From positions 806,001 to 870,000 of the forward strand of contig NZ_JARHUJ010000001.1 in assembly GCF_029223285.1 (NCBI RefSeq): a DNA stretch of 64,000 nt, given 5' to 3'. The stretch is from Paraflavitalea sp. CAU 1676 (GTDB lineage: Bacteria > Bacteroidota > Bacteroidia > Chitinophagales > Chitinophagaceae). The translations under genes were made by a program, and so were the position numbers. Of this stretch, positions 17,053 to 25,090 are shown in pieces (position 1 is the stretch's first letter; each line of letters starts with the position of its first letter). Below the pieces are notes generated by a model. It made no database searches and was not told where the DNA came from. It saw only the letters and a program-made list of their open reading frames with translations.

Positions 17053-18231
17053 ATGCAAGAGGCATATATCGTTGCAGGCTTTCGCACTGCTGTAGGTAAA
17101 TCGAAGCGTGGTGTTTTCCGTTTTTACCGGCCCGATGACCTTGCGATCGATGTGATCAAGGGTTTGCTGGCGTCGGTTCCGCAGCTTGACCCCAAACGGG
17201 TTGACGATGTGATCGTGGGTAATGCGGTTCCGGAGGCTGAGCAGGGTTTGCAGGTTGGCCGTATTATTGCGGCCCGTGCGCTTGGTTTTGAGGTACCTGG
17301 CATGACGGTGAACCGTTATTGTGCGTCGGGGCTGGAGACCATCGCTATTGCTACTGCCAAGATCCGTATGGGGCAGGCGGAATGTATCGTAGCTGGCGGT
17401 ACTGAAAGTATGAGCCTGGTACCTACAGCTGGTTGGAAAACGGTGCCTGCCTATTCCATTGCGAAAGACGAACCAGATTATTACCTGAGCATGGGGCTTA
17501 CGGCCGAGGCGGTTGCCAAGGAGTATACTGTAAGCCGTGAAGACCAGGATGCTTTCTCCTATAACTCTCATAAGAAGGCAATTAATGCCATTGAACAGGG
17601 ATTTTTCAAGAGTGGCATTTTGCCTATTACGGTGGAGCAGGTGTATGTAGATGAAAAAGGCAAGAAGAAATCGAAGACCTATGTAGTGGATACTGATGAG
17701 GGGCCGCGCCAGGATACCAGCCTGGAAGCGCTGGGCAAACTGAAGCCAGTTTTTGCTGCCAGCGGTTCGGTAACGGCAGGCAATTCTTCCCAAACTTCGG
17801 ATGGCGCAGCTTTCGTGATCGTGATGAGTGAGAAACTGGTAAACGAGTTGGGATTGAAACCCATTGCGCGTTTGGTGAACTGTGCTTCGGCCGGTGTTCA
17901 TCCAAGGATCATGGGTATTGGTCCGGTCGAGGCAGTGCCGAAGGTGTTGAAGCAAGCAGGGATGAACCTTGGTCAGATCGACCTCGTTGAATTGAACGAG
18001 GCGTTTGCTTCGCAGGCGCTGGCGGTTATCCGTAAGCTGGAGATGAATCCTGACATCGTCAATATCAATGGGGGCGCAATTGCGTTGGGCCACCCACTGG
18101 GTTGTACCGGTACCAAACTCACTATTCAGATCACCAACGATATGAAACGATTGAATAAGAAATACGGCATTGTTACGGCCTGTGTGGGCGGTGGACAGGG
18201 GATTGCAGGCATTATTGAAAATATTAATTAG
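17053..18231 (+). CDS. Acetyl-CoA C-acyltransferase (thiolase)
   Basis: Thiolase-superfamily enzyme that cleaves 3-ketoacyl-CoA with CoA, or condenses two acetyl-CoA. The 392 residues carry the nucleophile C90 in NRYCASGLE, the histidine in NGGAIALGHPLGCTG (about 350) and the second cysteine in ACVGGGQG (about 379). N-terminal EAYIVAGFRTAVGKSKRG is typical of FadA/AtoB-like proteins in Bacteroidota. The family cannot be split between beta-oxidation thiolase (EC 2.3.1.16) and acetoacetyl-CoA thiolase (EC 2.3.1.9) from sequence alone. No beta-oxidation partner gene sits beside it. It has its own promoter and a hairpin after the stop. Confidence 0.95.
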   Translation: MQEAYIVAGFRTAVGKSKRGVFRFYRPDDLAIDVIKGLLASVPQLDPKRVDDVIVGNAVPEAEQGLQVGRIIAARALGFEVPGMTVNRYCASGLETIAIATAKIRMGQAECIVAGGTESMSLVPTAGWKTVPAYSIAKDEPDYYLSMGLTAEAVAKEYTVSREDQDAFSYNSHKKAINAIEQGFFKSGILPITVEQVYVDEKGKKKSKTYVVDTDEGPRQDTSLEALGKLKPVFAASGSVTAGNSSQTSDGAAFVIVMSEKLVNELGLKPIARLVNCASAGVHPRIMGIGPVEAVPKVLKQAGMNLGQIDLVELNEAFASQALAVIRKLEMNPDIVNINGGAIALGHPLGCTGTKLTIQITNDMKRLNKKYGIVTACVGGGQGIAGIIENIN

Positions 18232-18262
18232 TCAGTAACCATATAGTTTAGATTCTTTAAGT

Positions 18263-18307
18263 GGCCTGTGGTACGAAGTTGGAACATCCGAAATCGTGCT
18301 ACAGGCC
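18263..18307 (+). terminator. Weak terminator-like hairpin after the thiolase gene
   Basis: GGCCTGT (18263-18269) pairs with ACAGGCC (18301-18307), and the stem can extend with CG pairs inside. The tail is TTCTTATTTA and not a clean T-run, so termination is only probable. Confidence 0.5.
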
Positions 18308-18465
18308 TTCTTATTTATCGTGTTATTACGTAATTAGCACGGAAATTTACCTGTAGATACCAATTGTGGTCATATGGCAGCATTTTTGAGTATTGAAGGC
18401 TGCGTCTGCTTTCGCATAATGTTTTACGGTTACGCTGGTTATGCGAACACCCTAATATCAAACCT

Positions 18466-20133
18466 ATGGATAGAAGATCATTCTTCCTGCTTACTAGAAA
18501 ACCTATTGCTGCTCCCGATCGTCCGTATGCCGGGTTGCGTTTTATCAATTCCGGTTTAACTCCCTATAGCGGAGCGTGGACCTCGGCTGAGGTTGCTCAC
18601 TTGTTGAAGCGCACTATGTTTGGCGCGAAGAAAAGCGATATCGATCATTTCCTGTCGATGCCGGTTTCACAAGCTGTAGATGCTTTATTGAATATTTCTC
18701 CTGCTCCGGCTCCTCCTGTTAAGACTTATGATAATACCGGTATTGCCGGCGGTGATCCTGAATTGACAGTTCCTGATGGATCTACCTGGGTTAACACGGT
18801 GACCAGGGATGAAGAGGCCAACGAAAAGCGGGTATTGTCGTGGAAGTCGTGGTGGACGAGTTTGATGATCAACCAGGACCGTTCCATTACCGAAAAGCTG
18901 ATCCTTTTCTGGCATCATCATTTTGCCACCGAAGCCAATATGTACCGTAATGGCATTGCGGGTTACCGCCACTATGTGTTGCTGCATCAACTGGCGCTGG
19001 GCAATTTCAAGCAACTGGTGCGGGCTGTTACACTCGATCTGGCGATGCTCCGCTACCTGAATGGCTGGCTCAATATCAAGCAGGCGCCGGATGAGAACTA
19101 TGCGCGTGAGTTGCAAGAGCTTTTTACCCTGGGTAAAGAAAACGATCCCAATTATACTGAACCGGATGTACTCGCAGCTGCGCGTGTGCTGACGGGCTGG
19201 ACCATCGACGTAGAGACAGAGACCTTGATGTTTGTGCCCGAACGGCATGACAGCACGAGTAAATCATTCTCTTCGTTTTACGGCACTACGATTGCGGGGC
19301 GCAGTGATGCCACGGCGGGTGATGCTGAGCTGGACGATCTGCTCAATATGATCTTCAATAAAAAGGTGGAGGTGTCGGAGTTCATCGTGCGTAAGCTGTA
19401 TCGTTGGTTTTGCTATTATACCATCGACGCGGCGACGGAGACGAATGTGATCAAACCGCTGGCACAGCAATTCCGGGATGGCAATTGGGAGATCAAGCCG
19501 GTACTGGCGAGGCTTTTCAAGAGCGAGCATTTCTTTGATGCACTTAATCAGGGATGCCTGATCAAGAGCCCGGTTGACCTGACTGTAGGATTATGCCGTG
19601 AATTCAATGTGGTGTTCCCCACTGGCGGCAATGATGCCTATAATATGTGGGCCTTTGTGATGGACCAGGCGGGGCATATGCAACAGTATATCGGCGATCC
19701 GCCGGGTGTTTCGGGCTGGCCTGCCTATTACCAGTTGCCACAGTTTCATGAAATGTGGATCACCTCGGATACTTTACCCAAACGTAATATTTTCAGTGAC
19801 CTGTTGATCGTAATGGGATATATGCGGGATAACGTGACGTTGAAAATCGATCCGGTTGCGTTTGCGAAGACTTTGTCGAACCCCGGCGATCCCAACGCTT
19901 TGATGAATGACTCGCTGGCCATTTTGTACCGGGTGCCGTTGTCGGACGCGGTTAAGCAAAATATCAAGAAGCAGATCTTACTTTCCAACCAGGATTCGGA
20001 TCACTATTGGACGGTGGCCTGGAACAACCATGTCAACAATCCGGGCAATGACACGTACTACCAAACGGTGAACATGCGGTTGACCTCTTTTTATAAATAC
20101 CTGATGAACCTGGCCGAGTATCAATTATCCTGA
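18466..20133 (+). CDS. DUF1800-family protein
   Basis: 555 residues, a full-length DUF1800 protein. Recognisable stretches are WTSAEVAHLLKRTMFGAKKS near the start, ITEKLILFWHHHFATEANMY (about 143-162), ENYARELQELFTLGKE (about 211-226) and DVLAAARVLTGWTID. Members are exported proteins of unknown activity and are nearly always encoded beside a DUF1501 protein, as here (20 bp downstream). There is no classical signal peptide in the first residues (MDRRSFFLLTRKPIAAPDRP), although a twin-Arg-like DRRSFF is present. Two-gene operon with the DUF1501 gene. Confidence 0.93.
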   Translation: MDRRSFFLLTRKPIAAPDRPYAGLRFINSGLTPYSGAWTSAEVAHLLKRTMFGAKKSDIDHFLSMPVSQAVDALLNISPAPAPPVKTYDNTGIAGGDPELTVPDGSTWVNTVTRDEEANEKRVLSWKSWWTSLMINQDRSITEKLILFWHHHFATEANMYRNGIAGYRHYVLLHQLALGNFKQLVRAVTLDLAMLRYLNGWLNIKQAPDENYARELQELFTLGKENDPNYTEPDVLAAARVLTGWTIDVETETLMFVPERHDSTSKSFSSFYGTTIAGRSDATAGDAELDDLLNMIFNKKVEVSEFIVRKLYRWFCYYTIDAATETNVIKPLAQQFRDGNWEIKPVLARLFKSEHFFDALNQGCLIKSPVDLTVGLCREFNVVFPTGGNDAYNMWAFVMDQAGHMQQYIGDPPGVSGWPAYYQLPQFHEMWITSDTLPKRNIFSDLLIVMGYMRDNVTLKIDPVAFAKTLSNPGDPNALMNDSLAILYRVPLSDAVKQNIKKQILLSNQDSDHYWTVAWNNHVNNPGNDTYYQTVNMRLTSFYKYLMNLAEYQLS

Positions 20134-20153
20134 CACTACCCAACCCAATAACT

Positions 20154-21746
20154 ATGAAACGCAGAGACTTTGTAAAGCAAACTTTGCCAGCGACGCTGAC
20201 CCTACCGGGGTTGATCAATGGCTTTTCGGTGAAGGCCTATACGGGTGCTTCTCCGTTGGTGCAGGCGCTCATGAGTGCTCCGCCGACGGATACGGATAAG
20301 GTGTTGGTGCTGGTGCAGCTGAACGGTGGTAATGATGGCCTCAACATGGTGATCCCGATCGAGTTTTATGGCAATTACCTGAATGCACGGAAGAATATTG
20401 CGATCCCGCAAAACAAGATACTTACCTTAAGCGGCAACAATAAGACCGGTTTGCATCCCGGCATGACGGGTATGCAGACTTTGTATAATGAAGGGAAGCT
20501 TTCCATTGTGCAGTCGGTTGGTATTCCTACGCCCAGCTTTTCGCATTTCAGGGCTACGGATATCTGGATGAGTGCTTCGAATCCGGACGAGATTCTAAGC
20601 ACCGGCTGGGCTGGTCGTTATTTGGGTACTCAGTTCCCAAATTACCCCAATGGTTATCCCAATGCACAGGTGCCCGACCCGCTTGCTATTCAAATTGGTG
20701 CGGTGCCTTCGTTGGCGTTACAGGGGCCGGTCATGAATATGTCGATGAATATTTTTGATCCGAGCCATTTCTACGACTTCCTGGAAGGAGTAACGGAGGT
20801 GGTGCCGGATACACCCTGGGGCAAGGAGTTGAAGTACATCCGGCTGATCGGCGGGCAAACTGAACAATACTCCAACGTGATCAGGGCGGCGGCGGCCAAG
20901 GTTACCAAGCAGGGCAGTTACCCGGGCGACAATTACCTGGGACAGCAATTGAAGATCGTGGCGCGGCTCATTAAAGGTGGTTTGAAAACGAGGATCTATA
21001 TGGTGAGTACGGGTGGTTTCGATACGCATTCGGACCAGGTGAACAGCCTGGATACGACCATCGGTGTACACCATAAACTGCTGTCGGGTGTTTCAAATGC
21101 CATCAAATCCTTTATGGATGACCTGGAAGGATTGGGGGTGGCTGACAGGGTGATCGGATTGACGTTCTCCGAGTTTGGACGTCGCATCAAATCGAACGGC
21201 AGTATGGGGACGGATCATGGTTCTGCGGCGCCCATGTTCGTTTTTGGTAAGAATGTACGGCCAGGAGTTATTGGTAACAACCCCAGTATTCCGGCCAATG
21301 CTTCGGTGAATGATAATATTCCCTTTCAATATGATTTCCGGAGTATTTATGCCTCGCTCTTGCAACAGTGGTTTTGTGTCAATGCTACCGACCTGGAGAC
21401 GATCATGCTGCGTAATTTTCAGCAGGTTCCGCTTGCGGTGAATGCTGCCTGTGGCGCCACGGGGCTGGACGATATTATCCGGGGAGCGGGCGAAGAGCTC
21501 ATCACCAACTATCCCAATCCCTTTGTGGACAGTACCAATATTACTTTCCGTACCAAGGGCGGGCACACGCTGGTGCAGGTGATGGATAGCCTGGGCCGGG
21601 TGGTGAAAACGTTGACGGACAAGGTGTATGCACCGGGTGTTTACAAGCTTGGTTTCGACAGTTACGGTTTGCCGGGTGGTGTTTATTACGCCCGTTTTCA
21701 GAATGGGGCCATTCAGCAGGTGCGTTCGATGCTGAAGACGCGTTAG
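20154..21746 (+). CDS. DUF1501 protein with T9SS type A sorting domain
   Basis: 530 residues. The N-terminus MKRRDFVKQTLPATLTLPG fits a Tat-like signal, the usual form for DUF1501. The body is a sulfatase/phosphatase-like alpha-beta fold with LVLVQLNGGNDGLNMVIPIE (about 45-64), STGGFDTHSDQ and LTFSEFGRRIKSNGSMGTDH. Residues about 448-530 form a T9SS sorting domain: NYPNPFVDSTNITF, LVQVMDSLGRVV and LPGGVYYARF, ending in a basic tail. So the protein should be exported and then attached to the cell surface by the type IX system. Activity unknown; it works with the DUF1800 partner. A terminator follows. Confidence 0.94.
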   Translation: MKRRDFVKQTLPATLTLPGLINGFSVKAYTGASPLVQALMSAPPTDTDKVLVLVQLNGGNDGLNMVIPIEFYGNYLNARKNIAIPQNKILTLSGNNKTGLHPGMTGMQTLYNEGKLSIVQSVGIPTPSFSHFRATDIWMSASNPDEILSTGWAGRYLGTQFPNYPNGYPNAQVPDPLAIQIGAVPSLALQGPVMNMSMNIFDPSHFYDFLEGVTEVVPDTPWGKELKYIRLIGGQTEQYSNVIRAAAAKVTKQGSYPGDNYLGQQLKIVARLIKGGLKTRIYMVSTGGFDTHSDQVNSLDTTIGVHHKLLSGVSNAIKSFMDDLEGLGVADRVIGLTFSEFGRRIKSNGSMGTDHGSAAPMFVFGKNVRPGVIGNNPSIPANASVNDNIPFQYDFRSIYASLLQQWFCVNATDLETIMLRNFQQVPLAVNAACGATGLDDIIRGAGEELITNYPNPFVDSTNITFRTKGGHTLVQVMDSLGRVVKTLTDKVYAPGVYKLGFDSYGLPGGVYYARFQNGAIQQVRSMLKTR

Positions 21747-21830
21747 AGGAAGTACCGGGTGGATTATTTCGATCAGTGAATGGGGGAGGGCAGGTTGTTT
21801 GCATAATATTAATTTATTATAGATTGGCGG

Positions 21831-21854
21831 AAAGTCCCTTATCGGGGCTTTTTT
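21831..21854 (+). terminator. Terminator after the DUF1800/DUF1501 operon
   Basis: AGTCCC (21833-21838) pairs with GGGGCT (21844-21849, one G-T pair) around a 5-nt loop and is followed by a run of six T. Confidence 0.7.
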
Positions 21855-21947
21855 CTTTTCATATGTCAAATAGTTTTAAATTGCTGGTGATTGGGAATCC
21901 TCACAATTCGATAGCTTTACTGTAAGCAAACTGTTTCGAAACCGACT

Positions 21948-22592
21948 ATGCTGAAATTGTTCATTACCGACGACCATGAGTTATACCTGGAAGGATTGAC
22001 ATTATTACTGAATAAACAGGAAGGTATTCAAGTTGTAGGATCTGCGTTGACAGGAGAAAGCCTGCTGCGGCAACTGCCTGATCTGGATATCGATATTCTG
22101 CTGCTGGATGTGCATTTACCGGATATTGAGGAAGAGGACCTGCTTAAGAAGATCCGCTCCCTGAGGCCTCAGTTAAAGATATTATACCTCACTATCATGC
22201 GTGGCACCCGGTATATTCATAAGCTGGTAAAATATGATGTACAGGGCTACCTATTAAAGAATTCAAGTATTGATGAGTTGAAAACAGCACTGGCAGCGAT
22301 AGGCGGCGGTGAAAAGTATTTCAGCAAAGAGATCAATATTCTCGATACAGATCAGGATTTTCGTCATACGATCACTATTGAGGACAAGAAGGTCGATGAA
22401 ATTCTTTCCAGGCGCGAAATTGAGATTCTCACCCTCATCTGCAAGGAGTACAGCAATTCTGAGATCGCCGAAAAACTCTTCTTAAGCGTGAGCACCGTTG
22501 AAACCCACCGGAAGAACCTGATCGCTAAACTGGGAGTCAACAATACGGTGGGGCTGGTTAAGTTCGCATTGAAAAACAAGCTGATAGATTAA
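21948..22592 (+). CDS. NarL/FixJ-type response regulator
   Basis: 214 residues. The receiver domain (1-120) has D8, D9, the phospho-acceptor D54 in LLLDVHLPD, T82 and K104 (GYLLKNSS). The C-terminal LuxR-type helix-turn-helix (about 148-210) has SRREIEILTLICKEYSNSEI and VSTVETHRKNLIAKLGV. It would be phosphorylated by the histidine kinase encoded 51 bp downstream on the same strand and bind DNA as a dimer. It follows the DUF1800/DUF1501 operon, but a terminator separates them. Targets unknown. Confidence 0.95.
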   Translation: MLKLFITDDHELYLEGLTLLLNKQEGIQVVGSALTGESLLRQLPDLDIDILLLDVHLPDIEEEDLLKKIRSLRPQLKILYLTIMRGTRYIHKLVKYDVQGYLLKNSSIDELKTALAAIGGGEKYFSKEINILDTDQDFRHTITIEDKKVDEILSRREIEILTLICKEYSNSEIAEKLFLSVSTVETHRKNLIAKLGVNNTVGLVKFALKNKLID

Positions 22593-22643
22593 ATCTACCC
22601 AAACACCAGAATTCGTTATCTTGCCGCGGTAATCTGATAATCA

Positions 22644-24479
22644 GTGAAATATTGGTTACTGGCGCTGTTCCTGTTCTGCGTGTTCCCTTATACTTATGCC
22701 CAGGTCGACACCACTCGCCTGAAGGCAGTGTATGACCGCTGCCTGGATTTTTCGGAAGACAAGGAAGATTCCCTCCTGTATTATGCCAGCTTTATCAAGC
22801 AAGAGTCTGACCGCCTGCGTTTTGAAAAAGGCGATGTGCTTTCCCTTCGTCTGAAAGGCATTTACGAAGAAATGAACAGCAACTATCCTGCTGCTATTCA
22901 ATTCTACCTGCAATCACTGGATGCTTCGCGCAAACTTACTGATGTCGCTTATGAAAAAGCCGCTTTAAGTGATCTGGCCATCGCCTATGCCAATCTTAAA
23001 GAACCGCATAAGGCTAAATACTTCTACCTGCAAGCGGCCCGAATTTCGAAAGGCTCGGGCGAGGTATACGATCTCGTAAATACTTATAATAACCTCGCCG
23101 TTATTTATACCCAGCTAAAGCAATTTGACAGTGCCCGGTTGTTGCTCAATGAAGCCGTTCGCTTTGGAAAGCCTTTTGAGAAGGAGATCGACCTTTCCAG
23201 CACGTACAACAATATGGGCAACCTGTATTGCCTGGAAAAGAATTACGATCAGGCCCTGGTGTATTTCAGGCGTAACCTGCAGCAGCACCAGGCAGGCGAT
23301 AATCCCGGAGACCTTTGGGTAGATGTGCTGAACCTGGCTGATGTATACAGTGAGAAAAAGCAGTTCGACTCCGCTGGCAAATACGGGGAACTTGCCCTAA
23401 AAATGGCGCTTGAGCTGGATTCGAAGGGGAAGGAAGCCGATACGTATGGTATTCTTTCGAAGCTGGCTGAGTACAAGGGTGACTACCGGACGGCCTATAG
23501 CTACCTCAAAAAGTGGTACACGCTCGATACAGCGATCCTGAATGATGATACTTATTCAACGGTAGCCGAGTTGCAGGAACGCTTTCATGCGAAGGAGCGG
23601 GAAGTGGCCAATCAGTTATTGAAGGGACAGATCGAAAAGGAGTCGTTGCGTTCGCGGATTGCCACCATCCTGGCCATTGCGCTGGCCATTATAGGGATAC
23701 TGATCGCGATTGCTTTTATCATCAAGCGGAATGCCAACAGGAGGTTGAAAAATATCAATGACCTGATCGTGCAGCAGAACGAAAAGCTGGAAGAGTTGAA
23801 CTATGAGAAGAACTCGCTGATCAGCATTGTTTCGCATGACCTGAGCACTCCCTTTACGACGATCCAGGTGTGGGGGCATGTGTTGCAGGCTGAGCCTGGC
23901 AAACTAACAGGCGACCAGCAGCGGGCCATCAATAAGATCATGCAGGCCAGCAATAATGGGGAGGATATGATCCGCCGAATCCTCGATGTGGAACGGAAGG
24001 ATATTGCCGATCACCGCATGTTGCTGGAAAATTTTGACCTCACCATTTTTGCTGAAGAGGTGATCGAGAATTTTAAGCCGATGGCAGCCAGGAAGAGTAT
24101 TCAATTGCATGCTGACATGCCAGAGAAGAAGTTGTACCTGCTGAGCGATAAGCAACTGGTGTCACGCATTTGTGAGAACCTGCTTTCGAATGCCATTAAA
24201 TATACACCCAAGGGAAAGAATGTATGGATCAGCATCAGCGAAGAGCAGGATGCTGTGAGCATTAAAGTGCGTGATGAAGGTGTGGGCATTGAAAAAGACG
24301 AACTGCCTTACCTTTTCTCCAAATACAGCAAGATATCTTCGCAGCCCACCAACGGTGAGGCATCAAACGGCCTGGGTTTATCGATCGTTAAGCGCATCGT
24401 TCAGGAGATCAATGGTAAGATCTTCTGCGAGAGCGAGCCGGGCAAGGGATCCCTTTTTACCGTCGTGCTTAAGAAATAA
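22644..24479 (+). CDS. TPR-containing sensor histidine kinase
   Basis: 611 residues. A signal peptide (1-19, ending TYAQ) is followed by a periplasmic region of TPR repeats (about 60-320), one transmembrane helix (about 338-360), a coiled segment, a HisKA domain with H398 in SIVSHDLSTPFTT, and a HATPase domain (about 490-611) with N-box ENLLSNAIKYTPKG, G1 DEGVGIE and G2 GLGLSIV. Start is GTG at 22644; it gives a good signal peptide. Forms a two-component pair with the NarL-type regulator 51 bp upstream. The signal sensed by the TPR part is unknown. Confidence 0.93.
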   Translation: MKYWLLALFLFCVFPYTYAQVDTTRLKAVYDRCLDFSEDKEDSLLYYASFIKQESDRLRFEKGDVLSLRLKGIYEEMNSNYPAAIQFYLQSLDASRKLTDVAYEKAALSDLAIAYANLKEPHKAKYFYLQAARISKGSGEVYDLVNTYNNLAVIYTQLKQFDSARLLLNEAVRFGKPFEKEIDLSSTYNNMGNLYCLEKNYDQALVYFRRNLQQHQAGDNPGDLWVDVLNLADVYSEKKQFDSAGKYGELALKMALELDSKGKEADTYGILSKLAEYKGDYRTAYSYLKKWYTLDTAILNDDTYSTVAELQERFHAKEREVANQLLKGQIEKESLRSRIATILAIALAIIGILIAIAFIIKRNANRRLKNINDLIVQQNEKLEELNYEKNSLISIVSHDLSTPFTTIQVWGHVLQAEPGKLTGDQQRAINKIMQASNNGEDMIRRILDVERKDIADHRMLLENFDLTIFAEEVIENFKPMAARKSIQLHADMPEKKLYLLSDKQLVSRICENLLSNAIKYTPKGKNVWISISEEQDAVSIKVRDEGVGIEKDELPYLFSKYSKISSQPTNGEASNGLGLSIVKRIVQEINGKIFCESEPGKGSLFTVVLKK

Positions 24480-24613
24480 GAACTTACTACCGGGTATTTA
24501 GCGAGGGCGCAGCGGGCGATAGATGCGGCTTTTGCAGGGTTTTGATAAATGCCTGCTTTGTAATTATTTAGCTGACAATAACTACCGCTTAAGAAATAAT
24601 TGCTTTTTGTGTT

Positions 24614-24991
24614 GTGGTAATTGCTTTATTTTGCAACACAGTAGCAATAAACTTGAACCTGCATCTTCCCATATTCAGGCGTTCGCTGGCTGGCGTTTTA
24701 CTGGTGCTCTTTGCTTTCAGTATAATGCCCAGGAAGGCATTGCATGATTTTCTGGTAAGCCATACGGATGGGGTTACGACTGTTAAGTCGGACGTGGCTC
24801 AACTGAGCAAAGCAGGTTTCAATTGTTCTGTTCAAAACCTGGTTGCGGAATCTCCTTTCGCTGCCGTGCATCAAACGATCGATCTTCCTTTTGCGCAGGT
24901 GCATTTCCTTGCTACGTGCCCTTTCTATTGCGAGGTGCATACTTCCCCTGTTTTCTTTTATACCTTGCGCGGCCCGCCCGCTATCGGTTGA
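24614..24991 (+). CDS. Small Cys/His-containing exported protein upstream of a TonB receptor
   Basis: Up to 125 residues. The start is uncertain: GTG at 24614 or a TTG near 24653, as no ATG occurs before MPRKALHDF. A hydrophobic signal-like segment (RRSLAGVLLVLFAFSIM) leads to KALHDFLVSHTDG, then GFNCSVQNLVAESPF, and LATCPFYCEVHTS near the end. Three Cys and several His fit metal or redox-linked binding. Small proteins with this layout (LH..F..H, then C and ESPF) often sit just before TonB receptors in Bacteroidota, so I infer a linked role, probably in metal handling. The receptor starts 99 bp downstream. Confidence 0.6.
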   Translation: MVIALFCNTVAINLNLHLPIFRRSLAGVLLVLFAFSIMPRKALHDFLVSHTDGVTTVKSDVAQLSKAGFNCSVQNLVAESPFAAVHQTIDLPFAQVHFLATCPFYCEVHTSPVFFYTLRGPPAIG

Positions 24992-25090
24992 TGTTGTTTT
25001 CGTTTCATTCATGCGTTAGGCGTGAATGGTTTGAGGCTATTTCACGATGGCCGATGTGTACGATTTCTCTATTGATCGATAAATTAATTT

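Noticed and set aside
17008-18093. 361-codon minus-strand frame inside the thiolase gene
   Set aside because: Antisense to a complete thiolase; His/Arg/Asn-rich peptide without recognisable domains.
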